From positions 1 to 27,909 of the forward strand of contig CAVIIZ010000021.1 of assembly GCA_963642995.1 (NCBI GenBank): a stretch of 27,909 nt of DNA, in the 5' to 3' direction. The notes below the pieces were generated by a model. The model was not told where the DNA came from and searched no databases. It was given only the letters and a program-made list of their open reading frames with translations. Within the stretch, counting starts at the first letter, position 1; every line of letters starts with the position of its first letter. The DNA is from CAVAWX01 sp963642995. Lineage in GTDB: Bacteria > Actinomycetota > Coriobacteriia > Coriobacteriales > QAMH01. The position numbers and the translations under genes were made by a program. Shown here one piece after another: positions 1-6,989 of this stretch.

Positions 1-1
1 G

Positions 2-1267
2 GCCTGGAAAGACAGGAGGGGGCGCAAGCCGCTGGTCTTGCGCGGCGCGCGGCAGGTCGGGAAAACCTGGCTTCTCCAAGAGTTCGGGCGCCTCCACTTC
101 TCGAACTGCGTGTACCTCAACTTCGACGACAACCCCGAGCTGGACGCGCTTTTCAGGCTGGGGTACCGCCCGAAGCAGCTGGTGGCGGAAATCGCGAACA
201 TGACGCACGAGAGCATGTCCTGCGGCGAGACCCTGCTCGTCTTCGACGAGGTGCAGGAGTGCCCGAGCGCGCTCACCTCCCTGAAGTATTTCTGCGAGGA
301 GATGCCAACGCTGCACGTCGCCGCCGCGGGCTCGCTGCTGGGCCTCGTCGATCACACGGGCAGCGGGTTTCCCGTGGGCAAGGTCAACTTCCTGACGCTT
401 CACCCGATGAGCTTCACCGAGTTCCTCGAGGCGAGAGGCGAGGCGCACTTGGCCGAAGTCGCCCGCGAAAGCGATCGGGGGCGGCTGAAAATCTACGGGC
501 AGAGGCTCAAGAAGCTCTTGAAGGAGTACTACGTCGTCGGCGGCATGCCCGAGGCGGTGGCCTCCTTTGCCGAGGAAGGCTCGTTTGCGCAGGCCCGCTC
601 GGTCCAACGCGAGATTCTGGACGGCTACCGGCTGGACGCGGGCAAGCACCTGACGGGGTCAGAGGTCGAGCGGGTGCTGGCCGCCTGGGACTCGATTCCG
701 GCGCATCTTTCCAGGGAGAACAAGAAGTTCGTCTTCGGCCATGTGCGCGAGAGCGCCCGTGCCAGGGACTACCGCTTCGCCGTCACCTGGCTTTCGTCTG
801 CGGGGATAGCCGTCCCCGTCCCACGCGTCACGGCTGCGAGCCTGCCGCTGTCCGCCTACAGGGACGGCGCATCGTTCAAGCTTTTCGTCAACGATGTCGG
901 GCTCCTCTCCGCGATGGCCGGGCTCGACCCCGGCAGCGCGGTCGCCGACGACGGGGTCTTCGCGGAGTTCAAGGGAGCGCTGACCGAGCAGTACGTCTGC
1001 CAGCAGCTGGTGTCGGAGCACGGGCTGGACCCCTTCTACTGGTCGGCCGCGAACTCGCAAGGAAAAATCGACTTCCTCGTGCAGCGAGGGCAGGAGGTCG
1101 CCGCGATTGAGGTGAAGGCGGAAGAGAACCTGAAATCGAAGAGCCTGAGGGCGTTTCGCGAGCGGTACCCCCACGTCGCGTCCCTGCGCCTGTCTCTGTC
1201 GGACTACCGCGAGCAAGACTGGATGACGAACGTCCCGCTCTTCGCGCTCGCCGGCGCCCTCGGGTGA
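2..1267 (+). CDS. DUF4143-type AAA ATPase, 5'-truncated by window edge
   Basis: A P-loop ATPase of the AAA_14/DUF4143 family, whose members are widespread in bacteria and archaea but mostly of unproven function. The reading frame is open from base 2, so the true start lies left of the window; the first possible start here (TTG at 38) falls inside the strand leading to the Walker A loop and is not credible. 421 codons are visible. Walker A is GARQVGKT (visible residues 15-22) and Walker B is LLVFDEVQE (about residues 79-87). A DUF4143 region follows, and the C-terminal part has a PD-(D/E)xK nuclease-like pattern (KIDFLV then AIEVKAE, about residues 355-380). Family assignment is firm; role unknown. 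It does not overlap its neighbour, a small convergent gene 135 bases downstream. Confidence 0.88.
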   Translation, partial: AWKDRRGRKPLVLRGARQVGKTWLLQEFGRLHFSNCVYLNFDDNPELDALFRLGYRPKQLVAEIANMTHESMSCGETLLVFDEVQECPSALTSLKYFCEEMPTLHVAAAGSLLGLVDHTGSGFPVGKVNFLTLHPMSFTEFLEARGEAHLAEVARESDRGRLKIYGQRLKKLLKEYYVVGGMPEAVASFAEEGSFAQARSVQREILDGYRLDAGKHLTGSEVERVLAAWDSIPAHLSRENKKFVFGHVRESARARDYRFAVTWLSSAGIAVPVPRVTAASLPLSAYRDGASFKLFVNDVGLLSAMAGLDPGSAVADDGVFAEFKGALTEQYVCQQLVSEHGLDPFYWSAANSQGKIDFLVQRGQEVAAIEVKAEENLKSKSLRAFRERYPHVASLRLSLSDYREQDWMTNVPLFALAGALG

Positions 1268-1402
1268 CGGTCTTCACGAGCCCCATCTGCACCGCCCCCG
1301 TCCGGGCCGTCTCCCAAGAACGCCCATGGCAGCAAATTGCCACGCCGCCGCGAAAGGCGCGCTGCCGCAGGACGGGAGCGCGGCGTCCGACCGGGCCGGT
1401 GC

Positions 1403-1561
1403 CTAAAGTGCCCCGGCGCAGCGCAGGTCGTTTTCCACGAGGCGGCGCAAGTAGTCCGATCTGCGGACGCCGAGCTCCTCGGCGCGCTCGTCCATCGCAT
1501 ACACTATCAGGGTGCCGAACGGCTTCTCGATGGCGTCCGCGACGAACGCGGTCTTCTTCAC
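1403..1561 (-). CDS. Small ribbon-helix-helix-like protein (52 aa)
   Basis: A short open frame starting at GTG (1561) with a GGAG Shine-Dalgarno sequence 8 bases upstream and ending in TAG. The product ends in two predicted helices with a turn, MDERAEELGVRRSDYLRR followed by LVENDLR, the pattern of ribbon-helix-helix DNA-binding proteins and RHH antitoxins (compare the general form ERAxELGxSRSEYIRRLIE). The N-terminal strand (about residues 15-22, GTLIVYAM) is less typical. It begins only 26 bases past the 3' end of tRNA-Pro on the same strand, with no obvious terminator between, so it could be read from the tRNA promoter. No toxin partner is seen: the next gene leftward is the convergent ATPase. 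Function inferred only; it could be a regulator, an orphan antitoxin or a remnant. Confidence 0.6.
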   Translation of the reverse strand: MKKTAFVADAIEKPFGTLIVYAMDERAEELGVRRSDYLRRLVENDLRCAGAL

Positions 1562-1587
1562 GGTGAAGGCTCCGGTCTTTTGGCGGA

Positions 1588-1664
1588 TGGTCGGGGAGAC
1601 AGGATTTGAACCTGCGGCATCATGCTCCCAAAGCATGCGCGCTACCAGACTGCGCCACTCCCCG
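1588..1664 (-). tRNA. tRNA-Pro (anticodon UGG)
   Basis: On the minus strand the sequence folds as a cloverleaf: a 7-bp acceptor stem (CGGGGAG with CTCCCCG), a 5-bp anticodon stem (CATGC with GCATG) and a 7-base loop TTTGGGA giving anticodon TGG. The T-arm loop is TTCAAAT, and CCA is encoded at the 3' end (1588-1590). The loop reads Pro codons CCN, mainly CCA/CCG. A TATACT box lies 19 bases upstream of the 5' end. Confidence 0.95.
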
Positions 1665-1683
1665 ACGCAAGCGAACGGGGGCA

Positions 1684-1689
1684 AGTATA
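1684..1689 (-). promoter_or_regulatory. -10 box (TATACT) for tRNA-Pro
   Basis: TATACT on the minus strand, 5 of 6 to TATAAT, in an otherwise very GC-rich stretch, placed 19 bases before the tRNA 5' end so that the leader would be about a dozen bases. No good -35 hexamer at 16-18 bases was found. Confidence 0.45.
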
Positions 1690-1711
1690 GCGCAGGGCGC
1701 GTGCGGCGGGC

Positions 1712-1752
1712 GGCAAAAGCGCGCGGCGCCTTGCGAGGCGGCGCCTTGCGCG
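1712..1752 (-). terminator. Possible terminator of tyrS
   Basis: Just after the tyrS stop the minus strand carries two GGCGCC blocks separated by 9 bases, each inside a repeated CGCAAGGCGCCGC unit, followed by GCGCGC and a TTTT run. A 6-bp stem with a short T run is a plausible but weak intrinsic terminator between tyrS and tRNA-Pro. Confidence 0.35.
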
Positions 1753-1760
1753 AGGAGGCC

Positions 1761-2975
1761 TTATGCGAGCCGCGCGAACTTGCGCTTGCCCACCTGCAGC
1801 ATCGCGCCCGCCAACTCTGCGGCGGGCACATGGTAGGCGCCGGCTGCGACGGCCGTCCCGTTCACCTTCACGCCGCCGCCGTCGATGAGGCGCCGCCCTT
1901 CGCCGTTGCTGGGCGCCAAGCCGGCCTCGGCCAGCACGCGCGGCAGGTAGACGCCGCCCTTGTCCGCGTCCTCGTGAAGCGCCACGGCCACTTCCGGCAC
2001 GTCCTCGGGCGCCTCGTGGTCCTTGAACTGGCGGTCGAAGGCGGCCTCGGCGTCGCGGGCCGCCGCCTCGTCGTGGTAGATGGCCACGATCTCGCGGGCC
2101 AGGCGGCGCTTGGCCTGGTTGGGGTCGGCCTCCCCTGCCGCCAGCGCGCGCTCCACCTCGTCCATCTCGCCCACGGGCAGCGCCGTGGCCAGCCGGTAGT
2201 AGCGCGGCATGAGGGCGTCGGGGATGCTCATGACCTTGCCGAACATGTCGGCCGGCGCATCCGTGAGGCCGATGTAGTTGCCGTAGGACTTGCTCATCTT
2301 GCGCGTGCCGTCGGTGCCCTCGAGCAGCGGCAGCGTGAGCGCGACCTGCGGCTCCATGCCCTTCTTCTCCATCAGCTCGCGGCCGGCCAGCAGGTTGAAC
2401 AGCTGGTCGTTGCCGCCCAGCTCGACGTCTGCCTCCACCATGACCGAATCGTAGGCCTGCATGACGGGGTAGAGGAACTCGTGCAGCGCGATGGGCACCT
2501 GGCCCTGGTAGCGCTTGGTGAAGTCGTCGCGCTCCAGGATGCGCGCCACGGTGAAGTGCGCGCACAGCTCGAGCAAGCCGGCCAGGTCGAGCTTGCAGAT
2601 CCAGTCGGCGTTGTGCGCGACGGTCGTCTTGGCCGGGTCGAGGATCTTCATGGCCTGGTCCATGTAGGTCTGCGCGTTGGCCGCGATCTGCGCAGACGAG
2701 AGCTGCGGGCGCGTCGAGTTGCGCCCGGACGGGTCGCCTATGAGCGCCGTGCCGTCGCCGATGATGAGCGTGACCTTGTGGCCGAGGTCTTGGAACTGGC
2801 GCAGCTTGCGCAGGGGCACGGCATGCCCGATGTGCAGGTCGGGGCTCGTGGGGTCCACGCCCAGCTTGATGTTGAGCGGCGTGCCCCGGTCGAGCTTTTT
2901 CCTCAAGTCGGCCAGGGGCACGAGCTGCGCCGTGCCGGATTGGATGGTGTGCAGCTGTTCGTCGGTGGAAAGCAT
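1761..2975 (-). CDS. tyrS: Tyrosyl-tRNA synthetase
   Basis: Class I aminoacyl-tRNA synthetase that attaches tyrosine to tRNA-Tyr in the cytoplasm. 404 residues. Signature motifs are HIGH (DLHIGHAVPLRKL, residues about 48-60) and KMSKS (KMSKSYGNYIGL, about 232-243). The C-terminal 65 residues form the S4 RNA-binding domain (RRLIDGGGVKVNG). The exact KMSKS, rather than the KFGKT of the E. coli-type enzyme, places it in the TyrZ-like branch. The start ATG (2975) begins the family-typical MLSTDEQLHTI; AGGAAAGG lies 13 bases upstream and GAGG 3 bases upstream. The frame stays open further upstream but that part is low-complexity and not family-like. No T-box motif (GGTGGNACCGCG) was found in the 222-base gap before it. 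Length and domains are normal. Confidence 0.97.
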   Translation of the reverse strand: MLSTDEQLHTIQSGTAQLVPLADLRKKLDRGTPLNIKLGVDPTSPDLHIGHAVPLRKLRQFQDLGHKVTLIIGDGTALIGDPSGRNSTRPQLSSAQIAANAQTYMDQAMKILDPAKTTVAHNADWICKLDLAGLLELCAHFTVARILERDDFTKRYQGQVPIALHEFLYPVMQAYDSVMVEADVELGGNDQLFNLLAGRELMEKKGMEPQVALTLPLLEGTDGTRKMSKSYGNYIGLTDAPADMFGKVMSIPDALMPRYYRLATALPVGEMDEVERALAAGEADPNQAKRRLAREIVAIYHDEAAARDAEAAFDRQFKDHEAPEDVPEVAVALHEDADKGGVYLPRVLAEAGLAPSNGEGRRLIDGGGVKVNGTAVAAGAYHVPAAELAGAMLQVGKRKFARLA

Positions 2976-3197
2976 CTGCCTCGTCGCGCCTTTCCTGTGC
3001 TCGTCGTGTGCGTTTGCGCAGGCGCGCCGCCGTGCCACGGCCCGCAGCGCCCACATAGCCCGCAAGCTTACCATGCGCCCGGGCAAGCGAAGGGTGAAAG
3101 GGGGCGGCAAGGCGGGGATGCGGCGCCGGATGAGGGGTGCGGCGCCTTCACCCGAGCCGCGCGAGGGGGCAAAAGAGGCGCGGCGCACGCCCGGCCT

Positions 3198-5447
3198 CTA
3201 CGCCACGGGACGAAAGACGTGGCCCGTCGTGGCGCCCTCGCGCTTTTTCTGCGGCTTGCCGGCCACGGCGCGGCGCACGCGGTAGAACTCGTCTTCGGCG
3301 GCGCGCTCGTCCATGAGGGTCGTGTCCACGGCAAAGCCCACGAGGCCTGCTCCCAGCAGGTCGGGCACGGCATGGGCCACGTCGAGCGGCACGGCGTTGT
3401 AGAGATGTCCGCGCCCGTCGATGCCGGTTGCCAGCGCGAACTCGTAGCCCTTGCGGTCGCGCAGGCGCCAGCCGGCCTCGCGCCGCCTGCAGCTCGCGCA
3501 GCGCCCGTCGCACTCTCCTGCCGCCGTGAAAAAGCAGTGCCCGGACACCATCAGCTCCTGGCGGCCTGCCACGACCAGCCCCAGCGGCAGCGGGCTTCCG
3601 TCGGCGATGAGCTTCATCTGGTGGATGGTCAGCTCGGGCGACAGCCACACGAAGCTCGCGCCGAGCGCCGCCCACGCCTGCACCGCATGCAGGTTCGTCG
3701 CGTAGAGCTTGGGTCCTATGGCGCGCCCCGGCTCGAAATCCTCCAGCTCGCAGGCTATGTCGGTGTCGGTGAAATCGATGCGCGTGGTGAAAGTGGCCTG
3801 CTCGCTCATGTCCACGACGCCCGCGAAGTCGAGCGCGGCGCGCGGCGGGCGGCATCGGGCGGCCTCCCAGACGGCCAGCTTTCGCTCCTCGTAGGCGGCA
3901 AGCGCGGCGTCGCGCAGTCTGTGCAGCGCCGAAAACCCGATGCCGGCGCCTTCGGACAGCTGCACGTCCCAGCCATGCGCCGCATAGCAGGTGGCGCCCA
4001 GGCGCCCCACGTGGGCGACGACGTCGTCGCGCGAGACGGCCTTCGTGCGCGCGGCTTGCACCACTTCGCCTTCGGCACGCCCCTCGACGCCCGCCGCGTC
4101 GCGCACGCGTATCTCCAGCGGCTCGCCGATCCCCACTTTCACCGTGAAGTCCAAAGGCACGTTCCAGCCATCCGCCGTCCGCCGCGCGCACGCCTCGCGC
4201 AGGGCCGCCGAGCGCACCCGAAACACGCGGTCGCCCGCACCGACCGTGCCCTTCACCCGCAGCTCCACGCGCCCGGCCTCCACGACGTCGCCGTCTCCCG
4301 CGCCCGCCTCGTGCATGACGCGCCCGTGCTGCGTCCACACCTCGAGCAAGTCGCCGCGCGAGACGGGGCGCGTGGCCTTCACCTTCACGCGCCCGCCCGA
4401 AAACCCTGCGACGCGTCCGACGGCCACCCCGCGGTTGTTGGGGCGCTTGCAGCCCATCAGCTCCGGTCCGCGCGCGCCTTCGAGGTGGCCGGTCGTGAAA
4501 CCGCGGGAAAACGCCTCGGCCACCTGCGCGCGCTCCGCCTCCGTCGGGGCATACGAGCCGGGCGCCTCGCAGGCGCGGTCGAGCGCGCTGCGGTAGGCGG
4601 CCGTCACGCAGGACACGTACTCGGGCGACTTCATGCGGCCCTCTATCTTGAGCGATGCCACGCCCGCCTCCACCAACGCGGGCAAAATCTCGAGCGTGCA
4701 CAGGTCCTTCGGGGACAGCAGGAACTCGCCGTCCGCCTCGACGGGCCGCCCGCTTGCGTCCACGAGCGTATACGGCAGACGGCAGGGCTGCGCGCACACG
4801 CCGCGGTTTGCGCTGCGCCCGCCCACCATCGAGCTGAACAGGCACTGGCCGGACTCGCATATGCACAAGGCGCCGTGCGCGAACACCTCCAGCTCCATGT
4901 CCTCGCGGGCAAGGCGCGCCACCTGCTCTATCGACAGCTCGCGGGCAAGGGTCACGCGCGAGAACCCCATCCTGCGCGCGATCTCCAGGCCGCGCGGGCC
5001 GCGTATGTTCATCTGCGTCGAGGCGTGCAGGGGCAGCCGGGGCAGCTCGCGCCGCAGCAGGGCCGCGAGCCCCATGTCTTGCACTATGGCCGCGTCGACG
5101 CCGGCGGCGGCGGCATCTGCCACGAGCGCGAGCGCCTCGTCCATCTCGCCCGGCATGACGAGGGTGTTGGCCGCGAGGTAGACCGCGCATCCGTGCAGGT
5201 GCGCGTCGCGGCACGCGGCCCGCAAGTCGGACGGAGCGAAATTGTCGGCGTTGCGCCGCGCGTTGAAGCCGCCCGCGCCCAGGTAGACGGCATCGGCGCC
5301 TGCCGCCACCGCCGCCTCGAAGGCCGCGCGCCCTCCCGCCGGCGCCAAAAGCTCCGGCCTGCCCGCCGCGGCCGCCCCGTGCGCCTTGCGCGCCTTCTTC
5401 GCCACGCCCGCCTCGCCCGTCTCTCCAGCGCCGCCCGCCTCGTTCAT
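3198..5447 (-). CDS. U32 family peptidase-like protein with C-terminal extension
   Basis: Large U32-family protein, 749 residues. The N-terminal half is a TIM-barrel-like U32 domain starting at ELLAPAGG (about residue 32). The U32 signature is seen complete: EVFAHGALCICESGQCLFS, followed by more cysteines (GVCAQPC). The second half holds the DUF3656-like region, and near the C-terminus lies another Cys cluster (HC, GEC, RCASC). Although long called collagenases or peptidases, characterised bacterial members such as RlhA, TrhP and UbiU/V act in RNA or quinone hydroxylation using Fe-S clusters, so the Cys clusters suggest an RNA-modification role here (inference). The start at 5447 is chosen for its AAGGGGA Shine-Dalgarno 5 bases upstream; the frame continues to 5600 but that part is not family-like and enters a repeated segment. 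It stands between tyrS and a divergent ATPase gene. Confidence 0.92.
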   Translation of the reverse strand: MNEAGGAGETGEAGVAKKARKAHGAAAAGRPELLAPAGGRAAFEAAVAAGADAVYLGAGGFNARRNADNFAPSDLRAACRDAHLHGCAVYLAANTLVMPGEMDEALALVADAAAAGVDAAIVQDMGLAALLRRELPRLPLHASTQMNIRGPRGLEIARRMGFSRVTLARELSIEQVARLAREDMELEVFAHGALCICESGQCLFSSMVGGRSANRGVCAQPCRLPYTLVDASGRPVEADGEFLLSPKDLCTLEILPALVEAGVASLKIEGRMKSPEYVSCVTAAYRSALDRACEAPGSYAPTEAERAQVAEAFSRGFTTGHLEGARGPELMGCKRPNNRGVAVGRVAGFSGGRVKVKATRPVSRGDLLEVWTQHGRVMHEAGAGDGDVVEAGRVELRVKGTVGAGDRVFRVRSAALREACARRTADGWNVPLDFTVKVGIGEPLEIRVRDAAGVEGRAEGEVVQAARTKAVSRDDVVAHVGRLGATCYAAHGWDVQLSEGAGIGFSALHRLRDAALAAYEERKLAVWEAARCRPPRAALDFAGVVDMSEQATFTTRIDFTDTDIACELEDFEPGRAIGPKLYATNLHAVQAWAALGASFVWLSPELTIHQMKLIADGSPLPLGLVVAGRQELMVSGHCFFTAAGECDGRCASCRRREAGWRLRDRKGYEFALATGIDGRGHLYNAVPLDVAHAVPDLLGAGLVGFAVDTTLMDERAAEDEFYRVRRAVAGKPQKKREGATTGHVFRPVA

Positions 5448-5517
5448 CTCGTCCCCTTCGCTGCCGTCCGTATCGCGCAAACCATCCGCCCCGCCCCCTT
5501 TTTCGGAGGTGAAAACG

Positions 5518-5529
5518 ACACTGTAGTGT
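5518..5529. repeat. Short inverted repeat between U32 gene and ATPase
   Basis: ACACT-GT-AGTGT, two perfect 5-base arms with a 2-base spacer, in the 211-base divergent intergenic region, 71 bases upstream of the U32 start codon. It could be an operator or part of a promoter; nothing more can be said from sequence. Confidence 0.35.
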
Positions 5530-5534
5530 ATCTT

Positions 5535-5569
5535 TCTGGACGATGCCGTGCTGCATGAAGCGCAGGCCG
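5535..5569. repeat. 35-bp direct repeat, left copy
   Basis: Matches 7124-7158 at 34 of 35 positions (C at 5546 against T at 7135) in the same orientation. The right copy is coding sequence in the FN3-like part of the transglutaminase gene; this copy lies in the non-coding gap upstream of the U32 gene. The two copies bracket the rightward ATPase gene. Confidence 0.9.
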
Positions 5570-5595
5570 AAGTCCGCCGAAAAACATCGGTCCAA

Positions 5596-5625
5596 TTCAC
5601 CGAAAAATCAAGATTTTGCTACACT
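5596..5625 (+). promoter_or_regulatory. Putative promoter of second DUF4143 ATPase
   Basis: TTCACC (5596-5601) and TACACT (5620-5625) separated by 18 bases, each 4 of 6 to consensus, within an AT-rich pocket that stands out from the GC-rich surroundings. The expected start of transcription is about 27 bases before the ATG at 5659. Confidence 0.5.
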
Positions 5626-5658
5626 GCGCACGTCAACGCACATGCTGAAAGGGAACGC

Positions 5659-6939
5659 ATGCTCACTCCAGAAGGATATATGCCCCGTCTCGTAGACACC
5701 CAAATCGACGCCGCTCTGAAGGCATTCGGGGCAGTGTGTGTCGAAGGGCCCAAGTGGTGCGGCAAGACATGGGCATCTCTCAACCAGGCGCACAGCGCCT
5801 ACTATGTCGCGGATCCATCTGGCAATTTTCAGAACCGCCGCCTGGCCGAGATGGAACCGGTCGTCACCCTCGCGGGCGAGGAGCCGCATCTTGTGGACGA
5901 ATGGCAGGAAGTGCCCCATATCTGGGATGCGGTGCGCTACGAGGTGGACCGAACAGCGCGCAAAGGCCGGTTTCTCCTCAGCGGCTCGTCCACCCCGCAA
6001 CGCAAGGGCGTGCTGCATAGCGGCACGGGGCGCATCGGGTCGATTCGCATGCACACGATGTCGCTATACGAATCGGGGGACTCCAGCGGCGCAGTGTCCG
6101 TGCGCCGCATGTTCGACGAGCCCGCGCCCCCGATCCAGACAGGCGAGACGAGCCTCGCGCAACTCTGCAGGCTCATCGTGCGTGGCGGATGGCCCGGAAA
6201 CCTCGGCACTCCAGATTCTTCCGCAGGCCTGGCTCCTGCGGATTATGTGGAGCGCCTCGCAAACGAAGATGCGAGCCGCCTTGACGAAAAGCACCGCGAC
6301 CCTTCGAAGATGCGCCTGCTCCTGCGCTCGCTTGCGCGCAACGAGAGCACGTTGGCGAGCAACGCGACCCTGCGCCGCGACATGCTGCAATTCGACGACG
6401 ACACCATTTCCGCGGAAACGCTGAACGACTACCTTCAGGTCCTGTACCGCCTTTTCGCCGTCTACGACCAGCCGTCCTTCAATCCCAACATGCGCTCTTC
6501 GGCACGCGTGGGCAAAAAGCCGAAACGCCACCTTGCAGATCCGTCGCTTGCGGCCGCGGCGCTCGCAGCGACGCCGAAGCGCCTGATGGGCGATTTGAAC
6601 ACCCTCGGCTTCCTATTCGAAGCCCTGTGCGAGCGCGACCTGACGATATACGCCCGGGCAAACGGGGGCGGCCTGTATCACTATCGCGATGGAAACGACC
6701 GTGAAATCGACGCGGTGCTCGAGCTGCCGGACGGACGCTGGGGCGCCTTCGAGATAAAGCTGGGGGCAAACCAGATCGATGCAGCGGCAGCATCGCTTCT
6801 CAAGATGAAGGCGGCCATCGAAGCGGAGCCGCACGCCAAAGCGCCCGATATCCTCGTCGTCGTGTGCGGCCTCAGCTCGTTTGCCTACACGCGCGACGAC
6901 GGTGTGATGGTGGTGCCCATAACCGCCTTGCGCGAATAG
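5659..6939 (+). CDS. DUF4143-type AAA ATPase
   Basis: Second and distinct member of the AAA_14/DUF4143 ATPase family, 426 residues. The N-terminus reads MLTPEGYMPRLVD and leads into Walker A GPKWCGKTW (about residues 30-38), then Walker B-like HLVDEWQEVP (about 78-87) and an arginine/sensor stretch LLSGSSTPQR. The C-terminus has REIDAVLEL then AFEIKLG, the PD-(D/E)xK nuclease-like pattern common in the family. The start at 5659 has AAAGGGA 4-5 bases upstream; an alternative ATG at 5680 also has a fair Shine-Dalgarno but would drop family-typical residues. It is transcribed alone, convergent with the transglutaminase gene (50-base gap). It is not a close copy of the ATPase at the left edge: the Walker A variants differ (GPKWCGKT and GARQVGKT). 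Cellular role unknown. Confidence 0.9.
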   Translation: MLTPEGYMPRLVDTQIDAALKAFGAVCVEGPKWCGKTWASLNQAHSAYYVADPSGNFQNRRLAEMEPVVTLAGEEPHLVDEWQEVPHIWDAVRYEVDRTARKGRFLLSGSSTPQRKGVLHSGTGRIGSIRMHTMSLYESGDSSGAVSVRRMFDEPAPPIQTGETSLAQLCRLIVRGGWPGNLGTPDSSAGLAPADYVERLANEDASRLDEKHRDPSKMRLLLRSLARNESTLASNATLRRDMLQFDDDTISAETLNDYLQVLYRLFAVYDQPSFNPNMRSSARVGKKPKRHLADPSLAAAALAATPKRLMGDLNTLGFLFEALCERDLTIYARANGGGLYHYRDGNDREIDAVLELPDGRWGAFEIKLGANQIDAAAASLLKMKAAIEAEPHAKAPDILVVVCGLSSFAYTRDDGVMVVPITALRE

Positions 6940-6989
6940 GCCGCCCCCCACGCCGCCGAAATGCGGGACACGGCCCTCGGGAACGCGCG

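Noticed and set aside
1559..1572. CTTCAC/GTGAAG as a terminator hairpin behind tRNA-Pro
   Set aside because: The two arms are separated by a single base, so no loop can form, and the second arm begins the small RHH-like gene.
2976..3197. T-box riboswitch upstream of tyrS
   Set aside because: No GGTGGNACCGCG-type motif or specifier-loop pattern was found on the minus strand in this gap.
1512..5558. A 1,348-codon plus-strand frame opposite tyrS and the U32 gene
   Set aside because: It is antisense to two clear genes, rich in His, Arg, Ala and Gly without any known motif, and runs through the tRNA-Pro gene and the intergenic gap. Such frames are common opposite GC-rich genes.
5448..5600. Longer N-terminus for the U32 protein
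   Set aside because: The added 51 residues are not family-like and are partly encoded by the 35-bp repeat, and the Shine-Dalgarno supports the start at 5447.
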